Positions 10,037 to 17,429 of a DNA stretch of 17,557 nt are shown here, in pieces. The stretch lies in assembly GCA_905215125.1 (NCBI GenBank), contig CAJMOV010000012.1, forward strand, positions 1-17,557, in the 5' to 3' direction. Below the pieces are notes generated by a model. That model was not told the origin of the DNA and did not search any database. It was given only the letters and a program-made list of their open reading frames with translations. The stretch comes from an uncultured bacterium (GTDB lineage Bacteria; Bacillota; Clostridia; Oscillospirales; Butyricicoccaceae). A program made the position numbers and the translations under genes. Every line of letters starts with the position of its first letter. The stretch's first letter is position 1.

Positions 10037-10059
10037 TGTGCCTGCACTCCTTAAAAGAA

Positions 10060-10088
10060 TTGTCAGCGGTGACTTTTTATTTTATAAT
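10060..10088 (+). promoter_or_regulatory. Sigma-A promoter of tmcAL
   Basis: TTGTCA (10060-10065), a 17-base spacer and TATAAT (10083-10088): 5/6 and 6/6 matches to consensus. Transcription would start near 10095 and give a leader of about 68 bases that includes the inverted repeat at 10121-10144. Confidence 0.8.
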
Positions 10089-10103
10089 GGACTTAGCCAC
10101 ATT

Positions 10104-10132
10104 ATTTTACACCAACTGCCGGCAAAAGACAA
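10104..10132 (-). promoter_or_regulatory. Sigma-A promoter of ackA
   Basis: On the minus strand, TTGTCT (10132-10127), a 17-base spacer and TAAAAT (10109-10104): 4/6 and 5/6 matches. Transcription would start near 10097, within a few bases of the opposing tmcAL start, so the two promoters face each other. Confidence 0.6.
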
Positions 10133-10144
10133 CCGTCTTTTGCC
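10121..10144. promoter_or_regulatory. Perfect 10+10-bp inverted repeat, operator or RNA hairpin
   Basis: Arms GGCAAAAGAC and GTCTTTTGCC separated by AACC. It covers the -35 of the ackA promoter and lies in the untranslated leader of tmcAL, eight bases before its Shine-Dalgarno region. It is not followed by a T-tract. It could be a repressor or activator site for ackA or a hairpin in the tmcAL mRNA. Confidence 0.6.
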
Positions 10145-10162
10145 CATTTGGGGAGGAAAAGC

Positions 10163-11365
10163 ATGAAGGTCTGCGGCATTATCTGTGAATACAACCCCTT
10201 TCATCGCGGCCACGCCCATCAGATAGCGCAGATCCGCGCCCTTTTGGGGGAGGACGCCGCCATTGTCTGCTGCATGTCGGGCAATTTTGTCCAGCGCGGG
10301 GAGGCGGCCGTTGCGCCCAAGCACATCCGGGCGGAAGCCGCCCTGCTGGGGGGCGCCGATCTGGTGCTCGAGCTGCCGCTGCCCTATGCCCTCAGCTCGG
10401 CCGAGGGCTTTGCGCGCGCCGGCGTCGGGCTGCTTCTGGCGGCGGGGGTGGTGACTGACATCGCCTTTGGCGCCGAGGACGCCGACCTGCCCCGCCTGAC
10501 GGCGCTGGCCCAGGCGGCGCTGGAGAAGTCGACCATTGAAAGGACGCTGGAGCACCTGCAGTCGGGCATCCCCTACGCGCGGGCGCGCGAGCGGGCGCTG
10601 CACCAGAAGCTGCGGGAGGAAAGCGAGCTTTTGCGCAGGCCCAACAACATTTTGGCTGTCGAGTATCTCAAGGCGCTTATCGCGGCGGACGGAAAAGCGG
10701 AGGCCCATGCCTTCGCGCGCGGCGGCGCGGGGCACGACGGCGGCCCGCATGGGGATTTCGCATCGGCCGGCTGGCTGCGGCAGACGCTGCGCGCCGGCGG
10801 CTGGGAGGCTGCGCGGCCTTATCTGACGCCGGAGAGCTTTGACCTGCTGCAGCGGGCGCGGGAGGAGGGGCGGCTGCTGCTCGATTTGGGGCGGCTGGAA
10901 AACGCCGTGCTGTCCCACCTGCTGCGGCTGACGCCGGAGGATCTCGCGGCGCTGCCCGGCGCGTCAGAGGGGCTGGAACACCGGCTTTACGCCGCCATTC
11001 GCCGCAGCCGCAGCGTGGACGGCATCTGGCAGGAGGCCAAGACCAAGCGGTACGCTGCGTCCCGCCTGCGGCGTATGCTGATGTGCGCCTTTCTGGGCGT
11101 CACGGCGGAGGAGCAGGCGGCGCAGCCGCCTTATCTGCGGGTGCTGGGCTTCTCTGACGCCGGGCGGGGGCTTTTGCGCCGCATGGCGGAGGAGGCGGCG
11201 CTGCCCGTCGTCGTCCGGCCGGGGCAGGTGCACGGGTTGGGGCCGCAGGCCCAGGCCTTATTTGACAAGGAAATGCTGGCCGATGATCTGTACGCCCTCG
11301 CTTTGCCGAGCTGGCGGGACACCCGTCCGGGCGATGGATGGCGGCGCGGCGCGGTGATGGTGTAA
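10163..11365 (+). CDS. tmcAL: tRNA(Met) cytidine acetate ligase TmcAL (YlbM)
   Basis: Enzyme that makes N4-acetylcytidine at the wobble base (C34) of elongator tRNA-Met, using acetate and ATP through acetyl-adenylate rather than acetyl-CoA. The 400-residue length fits the family. N-terminal GIICEYNPFHRGHAHQI holds the nucleotidyltransferase HxGH motif, followed by CMSGNFVQRGEAAV, LVLELPLPYALSSAEGFA, PNNILAVEYLKAL and a glycine/histidine segment before FASAGWLRQ, all in the order seen in TmcAL. The ATG at 10163 is preferred over the in-frame start at 10148 because MKVCGII is the family start and GGGAGG lies about 6 bases before it. It diverges from ackA and is followed after 27 bp by an exported protein gene, probably in one transcript. 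Confidence 0.95.
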   Translation: MKVCGIICEYNPFHRGHAHQIAQIRALLGEDAAIVCCMSGNFVQRGEAAVAPKHIRAEAALLGGADLVLELPLPYALSSAEGFARAGVGLLLAAGVVTDIAFGAEDADLPRLTALAQAALEKSTIERTLEHLQSGIPYARARERALHQKLREESELLRRPNNILAVEYLKALIAADGKAEAHAFARGGAGHDGGPHGDFASAGWLRQTLRAGGWEAARPYLTPESFDLLQRAREEGRLLLDLGRLENAVLSHLLRLTPEDLAALPGASEGLEHRLYAAIRRSRSVDGIWQEAKTKRYAASRLRRMLMCAFLGVTAEEQAAQPPYLRVLGFSDAGRGLLRRMAEEAALPVVVRPGQVHGLGPQAQALFDKEMLADDLYALALPSWRDTRPGDGWRRGAVMV

Positions 11366-11392
11366 CCGTCCGGCGCGGGAAAGGAGCAGGAC

Positions 11393-12394
11393 ATGGGCGC
11401 AAAAGGGAGATGGATCGCAGCCGCCTGTGCTGCGGCGGCCGTGATGGCGGCCTTATGGCTGCGGCACGGCGTTTTGGGGCCGGGCGGCGAGGAGGCCGGG
11501 GCTGAGGGGACGCTGATCTCGCAGCTTACTTTCATTGGCGATGAAATCTATGTTCTGGAGCGGCCGCGGTACGGCCTGGATCTGTGCCGGCTGTACCGCG
11601 GCGCGGGCGAGGATGCCGAGCTTCTTCTGACGGCCCCCACTTATTCGGCGCGTTATTCTGAAAAGCAGGGGCTGTTTTATTTTGTAGACGGCAACGCTTT
11701 ACAATCCTATTGCCCGGAGGACGGTTCTGTAAAGCAGGTTTGCGCATGGGAGGGCGATACCCGGTATGCAGTGGGGATTGCCGCCGACAATGATGTGCTG
11801 CTGGCAGGCCCGGCAGGCAGCCTGGCAGACTGGCGCATCATCAGCCTGGCTGATGGTTCCTGGCGCGGATTCTCCCTGGACGGTCACAGCGAAATCTTTG
11901 ACGCCGAGGGGGATTGGATCCTGCTGTTTACAGAGGATGGCGGCCTTGACCGCCCGGACGGCGCTTTTTATCTGTTGGACTGCGGGACCGGCGAGCTGGA
12001 TCCCGTTTTGCGCGTCCCCCTGGGCGGCGAGGTCATGGTAACGGCCTGCCTGTGGGACGGGGCGCTGTGGTATGCGGCGTCGGACGGCGCTTTGCACTGC
12101 GTTTCGCTGGACGGCGGAGAGGAATTGGCTGAGACGGATATCAAAGGGGTGGCGGCGCTGACCGCCTGCGATGACTTTCTGGCGTATGCCGCCCGGGCCG
12201 GGCATGGGGGCAATTCGCTGGCCTTTTACCGGTTGGACAGGGACGGGGCTTCCACCGAGCTGGGCGTCTGGGAGGATGCGCAGTATGCAGTCAACGGCAG
12301 CTGCGTTTTGGCGGCGTCAGCCGATACGGTCGCTGCGGCGGTCACAACCCGTAAGCCGGAGCTGCTTCTATACAGCGCGGAGGGGACGCCCTGA
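11393..12394 (+). CDS. Membrane-anchored, beta-propeller-like extracytoplasmic protein, unknown function
   Basis: A 333-residue protein that I cannot name. Residues 1-6 are basic, 7-23 form an uncleaved or weakly cleavable hydrophobic anchor (AAACAAAAVMAALWL), and the rest is predicted to lie outside the membrane. The body consists of repeated short beta-strand patterns with S/A-D-G, small glycine turns and aromatic strand ends, such as IGDEIYVLERP, GLFYFVDGNALQSY, DWILLFTEDGG, GALWYAASDGALHCVSLDGG and NSLAFYRLDRDG. This spacing suggests a six- or seven-bladed propeller similar to DUF5050-type sensor or scaffold domains; the blade count is only an impression. AAAGGAG lies six bases before the ATG. 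It follows tmcAL by 27 bp and ends at a strong terminator, so it is the second gene of that operon. Confidence 0.75.
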   Translation: MGAKGRWIAAACAAAAVMAALWLRHGVLGPGGEEAGAEGTLISQLTFIGDEIYVLERPRYGLDLCRLYRGAGEDAELLLTAPTYSARYSEKQGLFYFVDGNALQSYCPEDGSVKQVCAWEGDTRYAVGIAADNDVLLAGPAGSLADWRIISLADGSWRGFSLDGHSEIFDAEGDWILLFTEDGGLDRPDGAFYLLDCGTGELDPVLRVPLGGEVMVTACLWDGALWYAASDGALHCVSLDGGEELAETDIKGVAALTACDDFLAYAARAGHGGNSLAFYRLDRDGASTELGVWEDAQYAVNGSCVLAASADTVAAAVTTRKPELLLYSAEGTP

Positions 12395-12406
12395 AGCGCC
12401 CCTGTG

Positions 12407-12438
12407 GTCCCGCCCCTGTCAGGGGCGGGGCTTTTTTT
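12407..12438 (+). terminator. Intrinsic terminator of the tmcAL operon
   Basis: Stem 12407-12417 with 12421-12431 (CCCGCCCCT / AGGGGCGGG core, extended by a G-T and a G-C pair), loop GTC, then seven T's (12432-12438). Confidence 0.95.
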
Positions 12439-12445
12439 GTGGGAG

Positions 12446-12459
12446 AATTGTGAACAATT
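12446..12459. promoter_or_regulatory. Upstream MarR-type operator candidate
   Basis: Perfect inverted repeat AATTGT-GA-ACAATT, resembling known MarR-family sites with TTGT/ACAA half-sites. It lies about 70 bases upstream of the marR -35, just after the preceding terminator. Confidence 0.4.
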
Positions 12460-12528
12460 TGTATCGGCATATGGCAAAGCGCCGGTGCGGCGCCGGGGCG
12501 GCGGGCGTTCTTTTATTGGTATTGTTGC

Positions 12529-12557
12529 TTGACATTAAAAAATATTAAGGGTAAAAT
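12529..12557 (+). promoter_or_regulatory. Near-consensus sigma-A promoter of the marR-ABC exporter operon
   Basis: TTGACA (12529-12534), a 17-base spacer rich in A/T, then TAAAAT (12552-12557): 6/6 and 5/6 matches. Predicted start near 12564. Such a strong promoter is expected to need repression. Confidence 0.9.
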
Positions 12558-12560
12558 ATA

Positions 12561-12574
12561 GTTCGGTTCCTAAC
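12561..12574. promoter_or_regulatory. Operator candidate over the marR transcription start
   Basis: Imperfect inverted repeat GTTCGG-TT-CCTAAC (one mismatched pair) that directly covers the predicted transcription start, a usual position for MarR autorepression. The arms differ from the site at 12446-12459, so at most one may be the true MarR site. Confidence 0.35.
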
Positions 12575-12598
12575 AAAATAAAAGGAGGCCCCCGCGAT

Positions 12599-13048
12599 AT
12601 GACAGAGGATTATGGCATGTGGATCAATGTCCTTTCGCACAAGCTGAAAAAGCGCATCAACGCCGCGCTGGCCGATTACGGCATCACGGGGGTACAGAGC
12701 CGGGTGATGCGCTTTATCGTAAACGGTTGCCGACAGGGGCCGGTCTTTCAAAAGGATGTGGAAAAGGCCTTTGAGATGAGTCGTTCGACGGCGACGGGCA
12801 TTTTGCAGCTGCTGGAGAAAAACGGCGTCATCCGGCGGGAAAGCGTGCCGGAGGACGCGCGGTTAAAAAGCCTGGTCCCCACAGAAAAGGCCGGGCAGAT
12901 CGAAGCGCGCGTCATGTCGTGCATCCGCGAAAACGAAGCGCTGATGACCAAGGGCCTGTCGCCCGGCCAGCTTCTTTTATTCCTGGAGACGATGAAGCAA
13001 ATGTCCGATAACCTGGACGAGGAGCCGGAGGGCCCTGCAGAAAGTTAG
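12599..13048 (+). CDS. MarR-family transcriptional regulator
   Basis: A 149-residue winged-helix dimeric regulator. The recognition region is FQKDVEKAFEMSRSTATGILQLLEKNGVIRRESV (about residues 49-82), followed by the wing with PEDARLKSLVPTEKA (about 83-97), where D-x-R is the typical MarR wing motif. The flanking helices (1-30 and 105-145) form the dimer interface. AAAGGAGG lies ten bases before the ATG. It is the first gene of an operon with two ABC exporter subunits (52-bp gap), a common arrangement in Firmicutes in which the regulator represses the operon until a drug or metabolite binds. The ligand cannot be told from sequence. Confidence 0.93.
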   Translation: MTEDYGMWINVLSHKLKKRINAALADYGITGVQSRVMRFIVNGCRQGPVFQKDVEKAFEMSRSTATGILQLLEKNGVIRRESVPEDARLKSLVPTEKAGQIEARVMSCIRENEALMTKGLSPGQLLLFLETMKQMSDNLDEEPEGPAES

Positions 13049-13100
13049 CTTCATAACAAAAAAGCTGCCTTAAAAAGGCAAACCGGAAAGGATGATTCCC

Positions 13101-14846
13101 ATGATCAAAACGCTGGCCAAAAGCATACGCGAGTATAAAAGGCCGTCGCTGCTCACGCCTGCTTTGGTCTCGTGCGAGGTGGTGCTGGAGTGCATCATCC
13201 CGTTTCTCATCGCCAACCTGGTCAATGAAATCAAGGCCGGGTGCGAAATGCAGGTCATCGTGCGCTACGGCGTGACGCTGCTGGTCATGTCGGCCCTGTC
13301 GCTGCTGTTCGGCGCATGGGCGGGGGCGACATGCGCAGAGGCCAGCTGCGGCTTTGCCCGCAACCTGCGCCACGACATGTTTTACAAAATCCAGGACTAC
13401 GCCTTTGAAAACATCGACCGTTTTTCAGTGCCCAGCCTGGTCACCCGTCTGACCACCGACGTCACAAACGTGCAGCAGGCGTACATGATGGTTATCCGCA
13501 CCGCCATCCGCTGCCCGCTCATGCTGATCTTTTCCTTTATCATGGCCTTTGTCATGGGCGGTAAAATGGCCTTTATCTTTGTGGTGGTCGTCCCCGTGCT
13601 GGTCGCCGGGCTGGCGCTGGTCATCCGCAAGACGCTGCCGCTGTTCCGCCGCGTCTTCAAAAAATACGACGCGCTTAATAACTCCGTGCAGGAGAATATC
13701 CGCGGCATGCGCGTCGTCAAATCCTATGTCCGCGAGGAACATGAGAAGAAGAAGTTCAACACAGCGGCAGAGGACGTCTGCGCCGACTTCACCCGCGCCG
13801 AGCGCATATTGGCCTTCAACAACCCGCTCATGCAGTTCTGCATTTACACAGTCATGGTCTTTGTGCTGTCCTTCGGCTCGTACCTCGTCATCACGACCCG
13901 GGGGCTTGACCTGGACGTGGGGCAGATGTCAGCCCTGCTGACCTACAACTTTCAGATTCTCAGCAGCCTGATGATGCTGTCGATGGTTTTCGTCATGCTG
14001 ACCATGGCGAGCGAATCGGCGCAGCGCATCGTCGAGGTGCTGAATGAAAAGAGCACACTGCAAAGCCCGCCCGACGCGCTGAAAGATGTCAAGGATGGTT
14101 CCATCGACTTTGAAAACGTCAGCTTCAAGTACTCTGAGAAAGCCGAGCGCATGGCGCTGGCGGGCGTAAACCTGCACATCAGCTCGGGCGAAACCATCGG
14201 TATCATCGGCGGGACAGGCTCGTCCAAAACATCGCTGACGCAGCTCATCCCCCGGCTGTACGACGTTACCGAGGGGTCAGTCAGGGTCGGCGGCGTCGAC
14301 GTGCGGCGTTACGACTTAGAGGTGCTGCGCAACCAGGTCGCCGTCGTCCTGCAGAAAAACGTGCTGTTTTCCGGCACCATCCGCGAAAACCTGCGCTGGG
14401 GCAACGAGCACGCCACCGACGCCGAAATGGAGGAGGCCTGCCGCCTGGCGCAGGCCGACGAGTTCATCCGCCAGTTCCCCGACGGATATGACACCTACAT
14501 CGAACAGGGGGGCACCAACGTCTCCGGCGGACAGAAGCAGCGGCTGTGCATTGCGCGCGCTTTGCTGAAAAAGCCCAAAATCCTCATTCTGGACGATTCG
14601 ACGAGCGCCGTCGACACGCGCACGGACGCCCTCATCCGCAAGGGGTTTAAGGAGTACATTCCCGAGACGACCAAGATCATCATCGCGCAGCGCGTGGCGT
14701 CGGTGCAGGACGCCGACCGCATCATCGTCATGGACGGCGGTCGGGTACAGGCGGTGGGTACCCATGACGAGCTTTTGAAAACCAACGAAATTTACCGCGA
14801 GGTTTACACATCGCAAAACAAGGCAGGTGGAAGCAATGGACAATAA
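13101..14846 (+). CDS. ABC exporter half-transporter, subunit with degenerate ATP site
   Basis: A 581-residue half-transporter: six-helix exporter domain (about 1-310) and nucleotide-binding domain (about 340-575). The NBD has Walker A GGTGSSKT (K376), signature VSGGQ (474-478), Walker B ILILDD where the catalytic Glu is Asp (D499), and Gln530 (IIAQR) in place of the switch His. These changes mark the non-consensus half of heterodimeric exporters such as TM287/288, BmrCD or LmrCD. The start at 13101 is chosen over the in-frame ATG at 13092 because GGAAAGG would otherwise touch the start; it leaves 10 bases. It overlaps the next gene by 11 bases, so the subunits are translationally coupled. 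The substrate is unknown; peptides, lipids or drugs are possible. Confidence 0.93.
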   Translation: MIKTLAKSIREYKRPSLLTPALVSCEVVLECIIPFLIANLVNEIKAGCEMQVIVRYGVTLLVMSALSLLFGAWAGATCAEASCGFARNLRHDMFYKIQDYAFENIDRFSVPSLVTRLTTDVTNVQQAYMMVIRTAIRCPLMLIFSFIMAFVMGGKMAFIFVVVVPVLVAGLALVIRKTLPLFRRVFKKYDALNNSVQENIRGMRVVKSYVREEHEKKKFNTAAEDVCADFTRAERILAFNNPLMQFCIYTVMVFVLSFGSYLVITTRGLDLDVGQMSALLTYNFQILSSLMMLSMVFVMLTMASESAQRIVEVLNEKSTLQSPPDALKDVKDGSIDFENVSFKYSEKAERMALAGVNLHISSGETIGIIGGTGSSKTSLTQLIPRLYDVTEGSVRVGGVDVRRYDLEVLRNQVAVVLQKNVLFSGTIRENLRWGNEHATDAEMEEACRLAQADEFIRQFPDGYDTYIEQGGTNVSGGQKQRLCIARALLKKPKILILDDSTSAVDTRTDALIRKGFKEYIPETTKIIIAQRVASVQDADRIIVMDGGRVQAVGTHDELLKTNEIYREVYTSQNKAGGSNGQ

Positions 14847-16737
14847 AACTAAAATCCGCGCGCCGCAGGGCGTGCTGGGCCGGCTGATCCGCACCCTGTT
14901 CAGCTTCTACCCCGTGCTGCTGCCGGTGACGCTGGCGTGTATATTGTTCAACGCCGTTGTCAGCAGCATCCCGTCTGTCTTTATGCAGAATGTTATCGCC
15001 GTTGTCGAGCAGTACTGGCAGGCCGGCGACTGGGCCGCCGCTTCAGGGCAAATACTGCGTCTGGTGGCCATTCTGGCCGGCTTTTATGTGCTCAGCCTGC
15101 TGGCGGGCGTCGTCTACAACCAGCTGATGGCCATTATCACACAGGGCTCGCTGGCCAAGCTGCGCGAAAAGATGTTCGACGGCATGCAGGACCTGCCCAT
15201 CAAATACTTTGACACCCACAACCACGGCGACGTCATGAGCTATTACACCAACGACATCGACACGCTGAGGCAGATGATTTCCCAGAGCTTCCCGCAGCTC
15301 ATCCTAGCCTGTGTCGTCGTGCTGACCACCTTTGGCATCATGGTGTATTACAGCCTGTGGCTGGCACTTGTCGTCGTCGGCGGCGTCATCGTCATGACGC
15401 TGGTTGTCAAGCGGGTCGGCGGCGGATCGGCCAAATACTTCGTCCGCCAGCAGAAGGCCCTGGGCCAGACCGAGGGCTTTATCGAGGAAATGCTCAACGG
15501 ACAGAAGGTCATCAAGGTTTTCTGCCACGAACGGGAGGCGGAAAAGGATTTTGACGCCATCAACGACGCTTTGTTCGACGACGCGCGGCGCGCCAACCGC
15601 TATGCCAACATGCTCATGCCCATCCTCAACAACATCGGCTATGTGCTGTATGTGGCGGTGGCGCTGCTCGGCGGCTGGCTGCTGCTTTCCGGCGCGCCCA
15701 ACGTCAGCATTTCGGGGCTGGGCTTCAGCATCAGCATCGTGGTGCCCTTCCTCAACATGACCAAGCAGTTTTCCGGCAACGTCAGCCAGGTGTCCAACCA
15801 GCTCAACGCCGTCATCATGGGCCTTGCGGGCGCGCAGCGCATCTTCGCGCTGATCGACGAGCAGCCCGAGGCGGACGAGGGCTACGTCACCCTGGTCAAT
15901 GCAAAGGAGGACGCCGAGGGCAACCTGGTCGAGTGTGAAGAACGGTCCAATGTGTGGGCGTGGAAGCACCCGCACAGCGACGGCACAGTCACCTATACCC
16001 GCCTGACGGGCGACGTCCGCTTCTTTGACGTCGACTTCGCTTACGAGGAAGGCAAGACGGTGCTGCACGATGTGTCGCTGTACGCCAAGCCGGGGCAGAA
16101 AATCGCCTTTGTCGGCTCGACCGGCGCGGGCAAGACGACCATCACCAACCTTATCAACCGCTTTTATGACATCGCCGACGGCAAGATCCGCTACGACGGC
16201 ATCAACATCAACAAGATTAAAAAGGCCGACCTGCGGCGCAGCCTGGGCATCGTTTTGCAGGATACCAACCTGTTCACCGGCACCGTCATGGACAACATCC
16301 GCTACGGGCGGCTGGACGCCTGCGACGAGGAATGTATCGCCGCGGCCCAGCTGGCGGGAGCACACGACTTCATCACCCGCCTGCCGCAGGGCTACCAGAC
16401 CCAGCTGAGCGGCAACGGCGCCAGCTTAAGCCAGGGGCAGCGGCAGCTGCTGGCCATCGCCCGCGCCGCCGTCGCCGACCCGCCCGTCATGATCCTGGAC
16501 GAGGCGACCAGCTCGATTGATACCCGCACCGAAGCCATTGTGCAGCAGGGCATGGACGCGCTGATGACGGGACGCACCGTTTTTGTCATCGCCCACCGCC
16601 TGAGCACAGTGCAAAACTCCAACGCCATCATGGTGCTGGACCACGGCCGCATCATCGAGCGCGGCACCCACGACGAGCTTCTGGCCCAGAAGGGCACCTA
16701 TTACCAGCTTTACACCGGCGCGCTTGAGCTGGACTGA
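14836..16737 (+). CDS. ABC exporter half-transporter, catalytic subunit
   Basis: Partner half-transporter of 633 residues: exporter transmembrane domain (about 20-330) and NBD (about 395-630). Walker A GSTGAGKTT (K433), Walker B MILDE with intact E556, and switch H587 (VIAHRLS) are canonical, but the signature is LSQGQ (531-535) instead of LSGGQ. Its intact Walker/switch site pairs with the VSGGQ of the first subunit; its changed signature pairs with the first subunit's degenerate Walker B. An acidic insert of about 40 residues between the two domains (about 350-395, with LVNAKEDAEGNLVECEERS) distinguishes it from the partner. The ATG at 14836 is preferred to the GTG at 14827 because AGGTGG is well spaced only for the former. 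It ends the operon. Confidence 0.93.
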   Translation: MDNKTKIRAPQGVLGRLIRTLFSFYPVLLPVTLACILFNAVVSSIPSVFMQNVIAVVEQYWQAGDWAAASGQILRLVAILAGFYVLSLLAGVVYNQLMAIITQGSLAKLREKMFDGMQDLPIKYFDTHNHGDVMSYYTNDIDTLRQMISQSFPQLILACVVVLTTFGIMVYYSLWLALVVVGGVIVMTLVVKRVGGGSAKYFVRQQKALGQTEGFIEEMLNGQKVIKVFCHEREAEKDFDAINDALFDDARRANRYANMLMPILNNIGYVLYVAVALLGGWLLLSGAPNVSISGLGFSISIVVPFLNMTKQFSGNVSQVSNQLNAVIMGLAGAQRIFALIDEQPEADEGYVTLVNAKEDAEGNLVECEERSNVWAWKHPHSDGTVTYTRLTGDVRFFDVDFAYEEGKTVLHDVSLYAKPGQKIAFVGSTGAGKTTITNLINRFYDIADGKIRYDGININKIKKADLRRSLGIVLQDTNLFTGTVMDNIRYGRLDACDEECIAAAQLAGAHDFITRLPQGYQTQLSGNGASLSQGQRQLLAIARAAVADPPVMILDEATSSIDTRTEAIVQQGMDALMTGRTVFVIAHRLSTVQNSNAIMVLDHGRIIERGTHDELLAQKGTYYQLYTGALELD

Positions 16738-16767
16738 TCCCGTTTTGTATTTCGTATTCATAAGAGA

Positions 16768-16804
16768 AAACCCCGCGGGTGGCTTTTCGCCATCCGCGGG
16801 GTTT
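16768..16804. terminator. Strong intrinsic terminator between convergent genes
   Basis: 16-bp stem (16768-16783 with 16789-16804) with one G-T pair and loop TTTTC, followed by TTTGTTTTG on the plus strand. The minus strand reads out into TTTTCTCTT, so it may also end the DUF1836 transcript. Confidence 0.92.
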
Positions 16805-16892
16805 GTTTTGTGCGTGGTTCGCCGCAAAGGGCGGCAGGGACGGGGCGGGAGCGCCGTTCTGCACGGGTCGGTCTTACAGGCAAGGCGGGCCA

Positions 16893-17363
16893 TCATTCCT
16901 CCTGCGGCAGCAGGGACTGGGCCAGCAGCTTTTCCGCCAGCGCGCCGCAGCAGGCGCGCAGGGCCATCAGGGCGCGGTCGCCGACTGGCGCCGGCGCGGC
17001 CCCCCCTGAAAAAACGCGGGTCAGCGCGCCGTGCAGCTCGGCGCGAAAGGCTTCGTAAATTTCCGGCCAGCCGCGCGTTTCACGCAGAAAATCCAGCAAA
17101 TTTTTGATTTCAGCCATGTTTAAAACCCGTTTTAAAATGCAAATGATAAAAAGTGCGGCCAGATGCCCGGGGCCATAGCGCTTGCGCTCGGGCGGCGGCA
17201 GCGCTTTTTGCTTGACGTAGTTGTTGATCATGGCGGCCGTGACGCTCTTGCCTTCGCCGTCGGGCAGCGGGGCGAGCGCGCGCTCGATAATGCTGACGAC
17301 CTGATCCATATACAGCTCAATTTCAGGCAGCTCCGTCCAGGCGGGCAGTTTAAAATCCTGCAA
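16893..17363 (-). CDS. DUF1836 family protein, probable regulator
   Basis: A 156-residue member of the DUF1836 family (MerR-like helix-turn-helix proteins of low-GC Gram-positives; function not established). Recognisable segments are LPAWTELPEIELYMDQVVSI (about 6-25), SVTAAMINNYVKQKALPPP (about 40-58, the helix-turn-helix and wing start) and RYGPGHLAALFIICILKRVL (about 62-81). The C-terminal part (about 85-156) is alanine-rich helix. The start codon is TTG: no in-frame ATG lies upstream, GAGGGGG sits 7 bases before the TTG, and the family's conserved L-P-x-W-x-E-L-P segment begins six residues in. The nearby ATG at 17370 is in another frame and stops after six codons. It is driven by a full-consensus promoter and divergent from a hydrolase gene. 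Confidence 0.85.
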   Translation of the reverse strand: MQDFKLPAWTELPEIELYMDQVVSIIERALAPLPDGEGKSVTAAMINNYVKQKALPPPERKRYGPGHLAALFIICILKRVLNMAEIKNLLDFLRETRGWPEIYEAFRAELHGALTRVFSGGAAPAPVGDRALMALRACCGALAEKLLAQSLLPQEE

Positions 17364-17386
17364 ATGGCATCCCCCTCTTTTCTTAC

Positions 17387-17415
17387 ATTATACGGTGGAG
17401 CAAACTCCCTGTCAA
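17387..17415 (-). promoter_or_regulatory. Full-consensus sigma-A promoter of the DUF1836 gene
   Basis: On the minus strand, TTGACA (17415-17410), a 17-base spacer and TATAAT (17392-17387): 12/12 matches. The spacer contains the small inverted repeat GGAG-TTTG-CTCC, which could be a regulator site. Confidence 0.9.
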
Positions 17416-17429
17416 GCTGGAAGTATTTC

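Noticed and set aside
8825..10054. 409-residue plus-strand ORF opposite ackA
   Set aside because: Antisense to a complete acetate kinase; its composition (Gly/Asp/His-rich) is that of a reverse-complement shadow.
12471..12548. 25-codon ORF ending in a hydrophobic stretch just before marR
   Set aside because: No ribosome binding site, and it overlaps the marR promoter; it would need a transcript starting upstream of the strong terminator or a separate promoter.
13066..13080. TGCCTT-AAA-AAGGCA hairpin between marR and the first ABC gene
   Set aside because: Only 6-bp arms, and no T-tract in the direction of the operon; the T-run is on the minus strand, where no gene needs termination.
15304..16365. 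353-residue minus-strand ORF opposite the second ABC subunit
   Set aside because: Shadow of a gene with intact ABC motifs on the other strand.
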